Positions 48,691 to 61,141 of a stretch of 64,000 bases of DNA are shown piece by piece. The translations under genes and the position numbers were made by a program. Source of the DNA: Cokeromyces recurvatus (Eukaryota; Mucoromycota; Mucoromycetes; Mucorales; Mucoraceae); NCBI RefSeq assembly GCF_025118155.1, contig NW_026251389.1, forward strand, positions 1,364,001 to 1,428,000, read 5' to 3'. The notes under the pieces were generated by a model. The model saw nothing but the letters and a program-made list of their open reading frames with translations. It did not search any database and was not told where the DNA came from. Numbering within the stretch: position 1 is the stretch's first letter; each line of letters begins with the position of its first letter.

Positions 48691-49666
48691 TATCCTTATT
48701 ATAATGAGTAAATAATTATAAAACGTTTCATGTAACGTGCTTTATTGTATTTGCACATGATATAATAAAATAAGCATAGTAATCTAATAATATCAGTACA
48801 TTATATACAAAATAAAAATCAAATATTTACATATAAATATAGTGCTTATACAGTTATAAAACTGAATCTCAGGTCCCACTAACCATAATTACAACTCAGC
48901 TATCAAATCAAATATAAATGGTTGTTAATACAAACAAGCTTAACTTGAAATAAGACATATTAGCGTATATAATAAATTAAGATGAGTTTATTGTATTAAT
49001 CAAAGGAACAACTATGATTAATGTATATATTGGTTTGATCAGTCAATAATATTTAGTTGTACCACATATGTTAATTTAGTATAAATGGTAATATAGCGCC
49101 CCCCACCCCAAATTTCGTTTTCCAATGAACTAATTTTGCTTTTTATAAAGTCCATTTTTCACTTTTGCTACCACCAAAGTTCGCTTTGACATCACTCAAT
49201 TTAGCACTGTAACTTATTCCAAAAAAAAAAAACGGTTTTGGAATAAGTAATGCTTTAATAGCATGTCTCACCTTCTTATTATAGAACTTATTCCATCCAC
49301 CAATGTATGCAAAAAAAAAATACTCTTATCACTAATGCACAGAGACATGTATATAGTGACAGATAATCTAACGATTGACACAAAAGTATACCAAAAGATA
49401 GCTACTATCTCCATTAAACATAGCCATATTCACCGCGAGATACGATGCTTAATTGTAGATGTATAGTTCTTAGCCCCTTTGATTGGCCTGTATATATCAC
49501 TTTTTTTCTCTCTCTCTCCTTTTTGCTCACCCTCTTCATTATGCAATTAGTGTTAATTGCTGTGCCTTATGAGCCTTATATATTTGTGAGGAAACTTTTT
49601 TTCTTTCAACCGTTTTTATTTTTATTTTTTTATTTTATTTTTATCTTTTTTAGCATTTATTCCGAC
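48691..49666. other. AT-rich spacer
   Basis: Mostly AT-rich. A C-rich patch (GCGCCCCCCACCCC, 49096-49109) and an inverted GTTTTGGAATAAGT/ACTTATTCCAAAA pair around 49209-49250 stand out; the latter can form a hairpin with an A10 loop. Leader of the next gene from about 49440. Confidence 0.45.
49209..49248. repeat. Short perfect-looking inverted repeat (hairpin)
   Basis: AACTTATTCCAAAA, an A-rich loop, then TTTTGGAATAAGT form a 13-base stem. It could be a terminus of a small transposon or a fold-back; no function assigned. Confidence 0.5.
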
Positions 49667-51254
49667 ATGAGAACAAAAAGAAGAATAAGCAATGATGTTC
49701 AATGGTGTATTGATAACGAAGAGACTGTGTCAGCGCGAACTTTTGCAGAGCACTTTGGTTTCATAGACAGACATTACACAACTTCTAGGTATAGAACTAT
49801 CATTACAACTCATCTTCAAGACTGTCCTCATCTTTTACAAGAATATAACACTTGGAAAAAGTTGGAAGAATGCAACATGTTCTGGAACGAACGTAAATGC
49901 AAGAAGGATCGGTTTACAATAGGAAATGCTGTTATAGATCAGTTCAATATTGTAGCAACTGCGGAGTCAATCCCTATGAATGAAAATCTAAATCAAACTA
50001 GCTCTCTTGTCTCTGATATTCCCAAAACTGACAACAATGATAGTGATGAAGGTAATTTTGGGGCTTGCGCTGTTCTTGGGCTGGTGATTCCCGATACTGA
50101 TGCTCTTGTTGTTAATGAGAACTTGAACATTCGCCCAATTTGAAACCAATCAACGCCAAAACGTTTACAGCTCTTTCACCAAGTACAAACAAGGAGCACA
50201 TAAATTATCCTCTAAAAGTCTTCTAAAAATTGAAACACATCTCCATGAAATACTAGCTCTCACAAATAGCTTGTTGTTGAAGCTACAGCAACACAGCCGC
50301 CAACTTTTGAGCATATTTCCCATATCCGAGCTAGATTCACTTTATGTTGCTTTAAAGAGCAAGCTTGACAAGAACGTCGTAACACAAGAGGAGAAGGAAG
50401 AAGAAGTTCTTATGAAGGTCACAAGAATTATTAACAAGGTGGATAAGAAGAAACTGAGCCGTGATAATGCTTCCATCCAACTAACGATATTAGCTAAAGA
50501 ACAGGAATACCATATTGCAAGAGTGATCAAGGCTGTAAACAATTTGTATATAACCGAAATATGCCTAGACATCCTTATTTACTCACGTATTTTTTTTTTT
50601 TTTTGACAGGCTGCAGAAAATCCCTTCTCATGACATTAAAGACTTGTCAAGTTTATCAGAATCAGAACTTTACAATACCTATGTTGATCCGATTCTTTCA
50701 GCAATTATTTCTGATCCTGAAAGGGAAACACTCCTGAGATGGACAAATAAGACGGATGATGAAACAGATTATCGACTAGATGCAACTATCACTCGTACCA
50801 AGCAAATGAGCTTTGACCATAATCTTGGCCATGGTGAAGTGAAGAGATGCGGCAGAAATGTCCATGATTTAGCTCTGGATTTGTTACGTATTTTAATTCT
50901 GGCAAAAGATACCTTGGACTTTTACAAACTTGATAGTTCCTTTGGTGTACAAGTTAATGGATTTTCTGTTACCTTTTATTTGATGTCATTAGAATTTAAA
51001 TCATATATATACTATGTTGGAAGTAGAGAGAGTCAAGGTTCCTCGTTCCGTAGTTGACTTGTCTACGTTCTTAAGTTTGAATAACTTCCAGTGTCTTATA
51101 TATGTTTGTCGTGTGTTCTGGGCTAACTGCAAAAAGACTGAAAACGAAGCACTCCTCTTGCAACGCCATAAAACCCATACTACAAAACTTATACTATTTT
51201 ATTGATGGCAGCAGTGGAACATATCGTGTGTGCCCACTCTGGTTTGAAGCATAG
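49667..51254 (+). pseudogene. Broken gene of a PD-(D/E)XK-like expanded family
   Basis: The first frame (49667-50143) gives MRTKRRISNDVQWCIDNEE and a helical region. A shifted frame, open from about 50112, runs to 50545; an intron (50546-50609) splices in frame to 50610-51057 (LSSLSESELYNTYVDPILSA). That exon holds YRLDATITRTKQMSFDHNLGHGEVK, where Asp followed by GEVK fits a PD-(D/E)XK nuclease core. After 51010 the frame shifts again (MLEVERVKVPRSVVDL then VCRVFWANCKK), and once more near 51195 to end at 51254 (IDGSSGTYRVCPLWFEA). At least three frame breaks make it a probable pseudogene. I recall similar multi-copy proteins of unknown function in Mucorales, but cannot verify. Sequencing error at AT-rich sites is the alternative. 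Confidence 0.55.
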
Positions 51255-51607
51255 AAGTGTCAATAATATTGTTCTCTCTATCTATTCTAATTATTATTTA
51301 CATTTGTATATATTTGCACGAACAAACCCATTATATTTATTAAAAAAAAAAAGTTCATATGTTTCATAAATTAGTACATTTCAATTATGTATTGGAGTAT
51401 AAAAACAAACTAAACTACAACAGGAAGGGGAAGAGTCTAAGTTATAAACTACAAAGAAAAAAAAATCATTTTTTACTTTGAAAAATAAAATAAATGGTAT
51501 TATAAAATATGACTGGATTGTACATGTATGACTATTATTATGTTATTTTTTTTTTTAATATACACATGTATATACGTAAAGTTACAAGAAAGAAGGATGC
51601 AGAAGTT
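51255..51607. other. Convergent intergenic spacer
   Basis: AT-rich trailer region with short A and T runs; no gene seen. Confidence 0.5.
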
Positions 51608-54600
51608 CTAAATAAATCGAGGTAAAATTGAAAAAGGTCTAATAGGAGACGTATTTTCTAATTCTAGAGCGTAAAACAGACAATCTTTTGTCTTACTTAA
51701 TCTATCTGTTTGCTTATAAATTTCACTAAGATAAAACCTATAAAATAAAAAAAATAAAATAAAATAAAATTAGTAAATATTTCTATGCCCTCTTTTATTT
51801 TTTTCTTCTTCCTATTAAATTTTACCATGCTGTAGGACAATCCCAGCCATTTCCTTGAGTTACAGCTTGTAAAAGACTTTCTGCTACTTCAAGATGTCCC
51901 ATTTCTATATAAGTCTTTGCTAACCAAATACGACAATCAATATCGTTAGGCTTAGTAACTAGACCCTTTTGGAAGGCTTTGATAGCTTTATCAGACATAT
52001 TTTTAGCCAAGTAAATACGTCCCAATAGACACCAAACACCTGAATGTGTTGTCCAGTCTATATTTTCTGCCTCTGTAACAGCTTTCAGGGCTTCGTCTAA
52101 TTTACCTAATCTTAAATAAGTTTCCGCCGAAAGTAGCCATAGATCGCATAACATCTTACAGGAACGTTGGTGCTGTAGTCTTGCATGAAGTGTAGGTCGA
52201 GTAAGGACAATTGTAGACTGCAATAATGTATGATTACTCATTATAGAAGGAGCTGTACTAAGAATAGAAGTTAAGGAACCATTTTTTTCTATCCCGCCTG
52301 TAATACCTGCATCAAATTAAAGTTTAGCAAAAGCTTGTCATAAAATAATTTTTTTTTTATTTTACCTAATGTATTTCTTTCTTCAGCAACTGGTTCTTTT
52401 TTATGTTTACGTATCAAATTCTTGGGATCTAATAAGCCTAATTTACTTGCGTGGTTTTTTGTATGACTTAAATTTGGAAGTGAACTAATACTATTAATAT
52501 CTGATCTATCCAAACGATTTGAACTAAACATCTCTGCCAAATGGAGTTTACGACCCGTGAAAGAAGAAAATGATCGTGCACGGCTGCCAATTTGATACTG
52601 CCTTATTTTTACGGCTGAATTGTTGCTTGTGTTACTTGCGTTACTTGCACTACGATCTCGTCCATTCTTTACATCAGGATGGTTTGAAGCAGTTCCATTA
52701 CCATTACTGTTTATTTCATTCATACTCATATTACCCAAAGATCCTGATAATACCATACCATATCGATTATTTCCATTTGAAATTGCTTCATGTAACATAC
52801 TGGAACTTGTTGATTCTGGAATTAACTCGGGTACAACAATCTTACCAAAGATTTGAAAAAGAGCTTCCTGTGCTGATATAGCTGCTTCAGGGCCATTAAT
52901 ATGATCAATAAGCAAGATTTGTGTCATATGTAGCGTAAGATAGTATGCAACCTCATCGGTATAATCAACCCAACCCTCCTTATAAACTGATGCAGGAGAG
53001 GCTTCTGCTAAAGCAACTTCGATAATTTTAAGTGATTGTTTTAAATCACCTTTCACTGGACAAGAACATAGTAATGCTAATAGGTGCCATGAAGGTACAT
53101 GTTTTGCGTTAAGATTAAGTGAACGAGTGATCATTTGTATAGCTTGGAATATATCTCGCATTTCTGCAAGCTGAAGGGCAGTCTGATAATAAGTTTTCCA
53201 ATTTTGGTCATCCATAGCTAATGATTTTTTTAATGATTTTAGTGCCTTCTCATGGAATTTAGGACGATAGTCAGATTCCACAGCTATAATAACGAAAACA
53301 AATTGTTAAGAAAAAAAAAAGAAGGGAACTAATTTTTGTAGATACATTACTTTGATTTGCTAAAAATCCAAATGCTACACCTAAAGCTAAATAGATTTGA
53401 GCACCTAATTGGATAAATTCCGTATCTTCTTCATGATTTGCCGCAGAATAGACATGCTCTGCCAATTCGGCCATATGGACTGCATCAGGGCCTTTTAATA
53501 ATTCTTGAGAATACATTTTGACAGCTGCTAAGAGTACGTTAATTTGATCTTGGATTGATTCTTTTTCCTGACTACGTTCAGGTCCATCTAATTTTTTTGC
53601 ACCCTTTTCTAATGCCAATTCTTCTTTTTCATCCGTAATAGGGACAGGTGTCAAGTACCCAAAGGCATCTGAAGCTACTGCATTTGTTGTAGATTTCATA
53701 TCTATTAAAGCTTTCGATTCCAATCCAACCAGATAAAGATAAGTATGAAGGGCATGTTGTGCCTCTTCATAATCACCTAATTGATATAAACTATGAAATA
53801 AATGACGCATGATACAAGGTGAATTGAATGTTCTAAGTGCTGCTCGATTCAATACTTCTATAAATCCTCTTATTTCACTTTCTGAACTTCCTACAATTTC
53901 TAAATCCTCAGCTAATCTATTTACAAAATCTAATACAAGTGAATTGAGCTGTCCTGATCGTGGAAAATAAGCAATTGCATAAACAAGTTTTTCATATGTA
54001 GTATGAAGCTGCATAATTTCAATACTAAATGACTGATGATCAAATATTCTCTTTGCATCATCAAATTCGTCTCTATAGAAGGTATTTAATATACCTGACG
54101 ATAAATCTTATCGATTTTTTTTTTTTTTTTTTACTAATTTTTACCCTTTTGTTTGTTTCCCTTCCTCTGTTTCTGTAAATTCAATAGGAGGTTGATATTG
54201 ACCTTGACGATACAAAGTGGAAATATATTTAAGAGAATACTTGACAATGACGATACGTTTATAAGTACGCCATGTATTTGGTTGTGATAAGCAAGTCTTT
54301 TGATAGATTCTAATCAAATTCATTGTCTGAGCTGTATTCATTGTTTCATAACTAATGCAATGATACTGGTTAACTCATATATGCCATACTTTCTAATAAA
54401 AATTTTACCTATCGCTTAATGCAAGAAGAATTCCCCTGTAAAGGCCTTCTTCTACCCAATCAACGGCCACACGATCAGTTAAACTTGAAGATTCATTTAC
54501 CACAGAAGCCAATTGCTCATAAGCTTCAATTGCATCCTTTTTTTTTTCGAGTAAATCCAAAGTCATGCCTTTTAAAAGATATATGAATACATATCAACTT

Positions 54601-55261
54601 GTTCCTTTTTTTTTTTCTATATATATTTTCATTATGCTTACCCTTAATCGATAAAAATTGCAAATATATTACAAAACTATATCCTGCAGCTATTTCTGAC
54701 TTTTTAAATGCTGTTTCATAGATTATTTCGATTGCTCTTTGATAGTCGCCGCTTTCAAAATAAGATCGAGCAAGAATGACTTTGGCCATCTAATAAAGAA
54801 GAATGTTAAATAATACATACGTATATACATTTATATATATACAGTGTTCGAATACAACTATACCTGCTTATATAATTGGACTTCTGAGCTTGAGTTTTTA
54901 TCACTTATGGCAGCAGCGAGTTGTTGCTGAACTGGTTTCAATAATTTAGAGTCAACACGTGTTGCTAAACTAATAGAATTAGGCGAGTCCTGAGCAAATT
55001 CTCCTTTAGATTCACCACGACTGGTTTGAATGATGTTGTTTAAATTAGCTTCAGCTAAAATGGATTGCTCGAGTACTATATTCATAAGATTAGAGTTAAA
55101 CTTCTTTCTTTTTCTTTTATGCACTATATAGATGTACCATTGTCATTTGGGTTATGCTTTTTATAACGTCTTGCTAATTCAGGAATTGCTTGCCAATTTC
55201 CTTTACAGCGAGCAGTGTCAATTTCTTTTGCGATTATAGTTGCTTTATTTATGGATACCAT
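51608..55261 (-). CDS. YPP1: TTC7/Ypp1 homolog, PI4-kinase complex scaffold (TPR protein)
   Basis: Nine exons (55261-55138, 55075-54864, 54789-54642, 54568-54409, 54351-54145, 54072-53351, 53283-52366, 52306-51826, 51737-51608) join in frame to 1033 residues. The N terminus (TARCKGNWQAIPELARRY) and the C terminus (ALELENTSPIRPFSILPRFI) match the ends of animal TTC7 proteins, whose last residues read similarly. In between are many TPR helices, e.g. KAKVILARSYFESGDYQRAIEII-type, HALHTYLYL, NLNAKHVPSWHLLALLCS, SGVWCLLGRIYLAKNMSDKAIKAF. A low-complexity Asn/Ser insert (about residues 695-790) makes it longer than human TTC7 (about 850). It brings the PI4KA/Stt4 kinase to the plasma membrane together with Efr3. 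Exon 6 acceptor (CTATAG before 54072) was picked because it alone keeps frame. Confidence 0.9.
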
Positions 55262-55408
55262 ATGAAAAAGAATTATTTGTATATATTAAAAAGAAAAAAA
55301 GACAGCCTGCAAAGGAATGACAACAGAAGGATAATATGCGACAAAAAAAAAGGGGGGGAGGGAAAGAGAAGAAAAAAGAAGTGGCAAAATTGTAGAAGAC
55401 CCAGTTTG

Positions 55409-55467
<59 letters not shown>

Positions 55468-56024
55468 GAATTTTAAAGTAATAAATTAGTGCATTTGTTT
55501 TCCCGATAATTTTGTCGTTTATTGAGATATTTCAGTACAAAACACAAGATATCACTCACTCCTGCTTTTTTTCTCTTTTAGTTAAAGATAAATAATATTA
55601 GGTATATTGGTCTTCTCCAAGTAAGGTCAGCACAATATTGTAAAGTTTCAATCGTTAAAACGAAGTGCTCGGACAAATATTTGCTATCAAATTGATTATT
55701 TGCAGGACCTAGAAAATAGCGATGTAATCAGAAAAATAAAATAAATAAATATTGGGTTTTTTTTTGTTCTCTGTAAGACTATCTTAAGCGACTTTTACCA
55801 TTATCAGGACTACTATAGTTGTGATTTATTTTATTTTATGACTGACATTGACATAATAAACATTGTGCTATAAAGCAATAATTGTAGTTAAACGAAGGAG
55901 TTCATTAAGAAGCGTATTTACTTTTTTTCTTTTTCTTTTCAAGACAGACTGCATAAAAGAGCAATAAATAAATTGTTTATTTTTTTTTTTTATATATGAG
56001 CAAATATTTATAAGCAGTAACAAA
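55262..56024. other. Intergenic spacer with long A tract
   Basis: Upstream region of TTC7 and trailer of the RBR gene. A purine-rich block at 55330-55390 leads into an uninterrupted A run. No gene seen. Confidence 0.5.
55412..55465 (+). repeat. Poly(A) tract of about 54 bases
   Basis: The longest homopolymer in the window. Similar A or T tracts of 25-45 bases occur at about 8451, 11167, 24150, 24700, 30960, 43717, 47061, 56170, 59600 and 62067, in introns and spacers of unrelated genes. Confidence 0.9.
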
Positions 56025-56170
56025 TTAATCCATATCCATACGATCATATTGGCTATTATTATTGATAAGTCTTGCCTCGATATTTTTTATATTTGGGACA
56101 CCTATTTCAGTCTGTTATTATAGAAAGTATGAGTATAATAAATTCATATATAATATAACTATTTTTTTTT

Positions 56171-56208
<38 letters not shown>

Positions 56209-57731
56209 TCTTCTTTAAATGCTTCATATTTAAAAGATAGTATATCATCATTATCTTCTTCTTCTTCTTTTCCATTTAAGCATCTATAAAATCCACATCC
56301 CTAAATAAATAAATATGACAATGTGAAATAAGCATATGTAGACACGGCACTATAAATAAATATATATATCTACAAACCTCTGCCCAAGATAAACGACATG
56401 TCCAACAAAAGCAAAATCCACAATATGAACAATCAACTTTATTACACCCTTCGTCCCTATTTATCATAATTGAACAATTTGGACATCGTCGACTAAAAAA
56501 TATACATGTATATTTAAATAAGAATTGATAGATTCAAACATATATAAATTTTTTATACCTATTGTTTAATTCCCATTGAACTGTTTCTTTGATATCTTTT
56601 GGCATATGTTTATTTGATAACATCTTTTTCATATTTTCTTCACAGCTGAATCCAATATGTGAATCATATCCACAATGTAGACAAATACGTACTTTACAAT
56701 GAGAGCTATATAATAAATCGAATTTTTTTTTCTTTTCTTTTTAAAAAAAAACCAAACAAACAAGTAATTATAAAAAGAAAGTTGTATCCTTTACCAAATC
56801 ATATCTGGAAAGAACTTAATATGAGCAAATTGTATCTGTTTCCAAATTTCAGGTTTTACGCAGAAATTAACAAACTGAAGGGATATGTTGTAAGCATAGT
56901 TTTGATTACTATGACTATTATGATTCTTTTCAAATTCCAATACATCTTTCATGATGTGTTTATAAAGTACAAGTAGTTTATTATCTGAACAATCCTGTCT
57001 TTTATAAATAGGTATCCACCTTTTAATTGATATATGCTCTGGCTGATTTTTATGTTTTTCAGCTTTAGGGCAATTATTTAGCATTGTTTCCATTAAATCG
57101 CAGAATAAACGACTAAAAAGATCGTTTGATAAGTAATGATATATCACAAAAATTTGAAGTATATAAATACATATATATATATATATGTGTGTGTGTATAT
57201 GTGTATATGTGTATATATGTATATGTATATTTATATTTATATGTATATATTTATATGTATATCTATATATTTACCTAGGTTGCTGTATCAATGTTGTATT
57301 ATGATTATACATGCATGGTGTTATGTCAGTTTCACAATGTGGACATGCTCTAGTATAACTGCGATAGGGTTTATTGAATTTATCATACATTTCTATAATT
57401 TTTCGAGGTACATATCGACTCCATTCATGTTTAGGTATTAGTGCATTACAAACAGGACATCTGATAGGAGTTACACTTAAGCCCCATGATGACTTTACAA
57501 CTTCAATTACATATCTTTTTAACACAAGTTAGCAATCCATTTATTTATTTTATTTTTTTGTCTTTACTTTTGAAAGCATTCTATACAGTATTGATCTCTG
57601 CAATATTCTAAACATAAATCAAGCTGTGAATCAAAACATATTGAGCACCGATTGATAAAAGGTTCCATATAATTTTGCTCTCCATATGAAGAACCACTGC
57701 TTGCAATAGATGAACCTTCAGTTTCATACAT
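56025..57731 (-). CDS. RBR-type E3 ubiquitin ligase
   Basis: Seven exons (57731-57568, 57514-57275, 57112-56795, 56705-56559, 56492-56378, 56300-56205, 56111-56025) give 388 residues. RING1 starts at CSICFD (about residue 29) and continues CLEYCRDQYCIECF ... CPVC. The middle IBR-like domain contains CSHCKVRICLHCGYDSHIGFSC. RING2 has CPNCSIMINRDEGCNKVDCSYCGFCFCWTC, where the Cys of DEGCNKV fits the catalytic Cys that carries ubiquitin in RBR ligases. The segment between RING1 and IBR is unusually long (about 110 residues, helical). No UBA or ariadne domain is recognised, so substrate class is unknown. Confidence 0.88.
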
Positions 57732-58639
57732 TATTTATTAAATAAAAAAGAAAAGGAAGAAATGCATGCTATCTAAAAAAAAAAAAAAGAAAAAGAAAGA
57801 AAAGAAAAAAAAATACATATTAAACGAAATAAAATAAAATAAAATTTGCCTTTCTTATGATGACAAGTAGACCTTGTGACGATGTGGTTATAATTGTTGA
57901 TAAATGTATATTTAAAATAGATATAATATTTTGTCCCTAACAGTTATAAAAATATCATAGAGGTTAACTTAGCTTATAAATACACGCAAGAATAAACGTG
58001 TAGTATAAATGTTTATACTCTCTCTCTCTCTCTCCCTTTGTTTTTTACAATTACAGTTGTTACTGCGTCAAATCGTGAAAACCAGCATTAATAAAGTATA
58101 AAATCTTATTGATGAATAGACTTGTCGAATAATAATGAACTGATTTTCTTAATTGGCATATTTTTATGTACTTTTAAACGAAAAAGTATATATAAATATA
58201 TACAAATTTAAGGATATATCTATACAGTTTTTTTTCTTCATTTATAATAACTATTAAAATCCAATGGGTATAATATAAAAACTACTTTTAAAATTACCCT
58301 TTGCATATCAGACAAATTGAGGAATGTGTGTGGGGTTGTATTTCTTTAATAGACAGAGTTTTAGTACATGTTGAAAAGTAACAATAGTTTGAAAAAGGAT
58401 TAAAATTAAAGCAGCAGCTATCAGCTTAAAGTTTAAAATAACTCTTTACTAACTATCAAATTAAATTTGATTTATTAGCTTATATTATCTTTAGCTTTCA
58501 AGTCAATACTAGTCTAGTTTAATTTCTCCAAGTCATTGTTTATACTTGTAATCTATTCTCTATGTATATGGTTCATTGAATTCTTATTCAAATACATATA
58601 CTACCAAAAATGCATACATGTACATATTTACTAAATTTT
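57732..58639. other. AT-rich spacer
   Basis: Upstream of the RBR gene: purine-rich A/G stretch (57770-57845), a (CT)n tract at 58018-58036, then AT-rich sequence with no gene that I can support. Confidence 0.5.
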
Positions 58640-58978
58640 CTTTAGATTCTCTCTCTAACGCTTCAATGGCTCTTTTATATTCATTGATAGCCGGGATTAT
58701 CACCATTTAAGTGATTTACATTAATAATATCATACTGTGTAACAATGAATGTTATCTCTTGTAGCATCACTGTATTCTTTTGCATGCTTAGATATTAGTT
58801 TACAATCTAAGTCTTTCGAGCTTTTCTTCAAACTCATCATCAAATGTTTTATCCGTTCCTCCAGTTCTTTGTTTAATCTAAATAACTTTAGATTTAATAT
58901 AAATACGGTCCACTGAATTTAACTCAAAAGAAAACAAAGCTACCGTTGTTCCTGCCCTATTAAGACTTTTCTTTATTC
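58640..58978 (-). pseudogene. RVS161-like BAR-domain relic
   Basis: Minus strand. Exon-like piece 58978-58944 reads IKKSLNRAGTT and splices (GTAGCT..TTTAG) to 58877, reading IKQRTGGTDKTFDDEFEEKLERLRL, followed by a stop. The next frame gives DCKLISKHAKEYSDATRDNIH, and after more shifts PAINEYKRAIEALERESKENL to about 58640. This order follows Rvs161/amphiphysin BAR domains (KKAINRAG, QKTGAVDKT, EF.., then the KLQKEAKGY region), which bend membranes in endocytosis. No start exon upstream and a small deletion plus frameshift show decay. Confidence 0.65.
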
Positions 58979-59599
58979 CTGAACTTTTTTTTTTTTTTTT
59001 TTTCGAAAAAAGTAAATAAAAAGCTTTGTTATAGAGAAAATAATATGAAGAATATGAAGGCTTAACTTAACGACGTCATTTTATTTTGCATTACTACCAT
59101 AACAATATCAAGTTTGTTTACGCGCGTTTCTCGGATACAAATTACTAAATATTTCTTTGATGTTTAGAATACTTTTTTTTTAAATAGTACTTATTTTATG
59201 AATATAGTATATGATAAGCTTATCGTGCCCAGAGTCAAAAAAAAAAAAAGATTTTACAAGCATACAAATTTTAGTTGGATTGTTACCCAAACTAATAACT
59301 ATAAGCTTCAATATATGCTCTGTTTAGCGAATGGTGTAAATAATTCTTTTTCTAAAGCAATAAAAAAACACAGTGGTTTTGATAGAGTAAAGTAGTTCGC
59401 ATCTTGATGGCATATATATATATATATACTTACAACCTTATTATTAAAAGACAATATGAGGTGATTACTATCTATTAGCAACAATCATTTATAATTAAAT
59501 TAATTAGATGTTTTTATTATTCAAAAACTTGACTTTAAAAACACATTGAAGGATAGATAATTTTAATTGGTGTATTTACTATTCAAACAAAGTTGCTGG

Positions 59600-59638
<39 letters not shown>

Positions 59639-59722
59639 GACATGCAAATCATTATACTATGCTTTTCTTTAACAGATCTCATTCTATACATACATATATA
59701 CATATCTATTATTTGAAATAAA
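58979..59722. other. AT-rich spacer before TLS1
   Basis: T run at 58987-59002, A run at 59600-59637 and a (TA)n at 59412-59427. The short open frame at 59198-59395 has no recognisable features and is probably chance. Confidence 0.5.
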
Positions 59723-60876
59723 ATGGCTATTATAAAGAAAACAAAGAATTATAGAAAGAAAAATATTGATTCTGATGATGAAGCAGAAAATCTGACTGAG
59801 CCTATACAAGAAATTAGGTAAAATATACATACATTAGTATTTAGAAATAAAATAATCTAATAAAAGAAAAATTTAATAGCGAAACACTTGAAGAACTGGC
59901 AGAATTGCGAAAAATGCGTCGTAAACATACTGGTATCGATGCAGAAAAACTATTAAAAGGAGCAGAACAGAAAAAGAAGAAAAGAAAGACAGAGACTGCA
60001 AATGGTTGGAATTTAAAAACTGGAGGTTTAGTAGATTCAGATGCATATAGAGCCAAGTTAGATGAAGAAGGATCGAGTGCAACCAAAAAATTAAAACTAG
60101 ATGCCTTTGCTTCAGCCACAAATACTTTAGATGTTGATAAGCACATGTAAAAAAGAAAGAAAAAGAATTAAAAAAAAATGCATTTCAATAAACTTACAAT
60201 ACATGATTTAGGATGGAATACATTGAAAATGAAATGAGGAAAAGAAGAGGTGGAAAGGGAGTTAATGATGAAGATGAAGACGGTGATGAAGATGGAGATA
60301 AAGGATTTGTTGATATTTATGAAGAGTTATACCATATCCCTGACAGATTAAAAACTGAAAAGAAAGAAGAAGAAGGCAACGTTCAACTATCAACACAAAT
60401 GCTTACAGCTATTCCTGAAGTTGATCTTGGCATTGAGTAAAGAAAGAAAAAGATATTTTTGATTTGTGAGATATTAACACACTACTAATTTCTAGTACAC
60501 GTTTAAAGAATATTGAAGAAACTGAAAAAGCAAAGCGAAGATTGATTGAGGAGAGTCAACGAGAAAACGAGACAGAAAATAAATTGTATCAAGGTAAGCA
60601 ATTGAAAAGAGAAAGAGAGAGGGGAAGAGAGAGAGAGAGAGGCAGAGAGAGAGGCAGAGAGAGAGACAGACAGAGAGAGGCAGAGAGAGAGACAGAGAGA
60701 CAGACAGAGAGAAAGACGATTTGTTGTACTCTTATTCTAATTTCTTGACATTAGATAATATACCTGCTAATTTCGAAAAGCAGTCTGTAAATAAGTTTAG
60801 GCCACGACTAGATCAAAATTTGAAAGCAACTGATGAACAAGCAGTCGCAAGATTTAAACGTAGAATGAGAAAATAA
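59723..60876 (+). CDS. TLS1: TLS1/C9orf78 (HCA59) family splicing-associated protein
   Basis: Five exons (59723-59817, 59880-60146, 60212-60436, 60496-60593, 60755-60876) give 268 residues. Family landmarks in order: basic N terminus KKTKNYRKKN, ELRKMRRKHTGIDAEKLL, GWNLKTGGLVDSDAY, MMEYIENEMRKRRGGK, YHIPDRL, LSTQMLTAIPEVDLGI, and LKNIEETEKAKRRLIEE. The protein is charged and mostly disordered or helical, with an acidic run of Asp/Glu/Gly after MRKRRGGKGVN. Fission yeast Tls1 and human C9orf78 bind the Brr2 helicase and affect splicing of selected introns. Nuclear location is expected. Intron 4 contains a GA microsatellite. Confidence 0.9.
60604..60716 (+). repeat. GA-rich microsatellite inside TLS1 intron 4
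   Basis: Imperfect (GA)n with GAGAGAGACAGACAGAGA-type units fills most of the intron. It is open in the upstream exon frame, so intron retention would add an Arg/Glu-rich tail instead of an immediate stop. Confidence 0.85.
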
Positions 60877-61141
60877 TAAAGATAAGAGACTGGTCCAGAC
60901 TAATAAGATGGAGTCTTTTATTATTATTATTATTGTTTACTAAATGAAGTTATAAAATTGTTTATTTTAACAAGTACTAGATAGAAAAGTCTTTATAGAT
61001 AATAAATGAATTATAAGGATAAAGGAGAGAATATGTACAAATAAAGTGTAATAAGTCCTATAAGAATGAATATAATAATAATAATGATTTGAGGCATATG
61101 TATAAATAAATAAATAATAGAAGAGTATTGTGATAATTGAT

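Noticed and set aside
52570..52881. Plus-strand ORFs over TTC7
   Set aside because: Antisense shadows; the minus strand carries a continuous multi-exon TTC7 frame.
57136..57441. Plus-strand ORF starting with YIYIYVCVY repeats
   Set aside because: It comes from the TA/TG microsatellite in an intron of the RBR gene.
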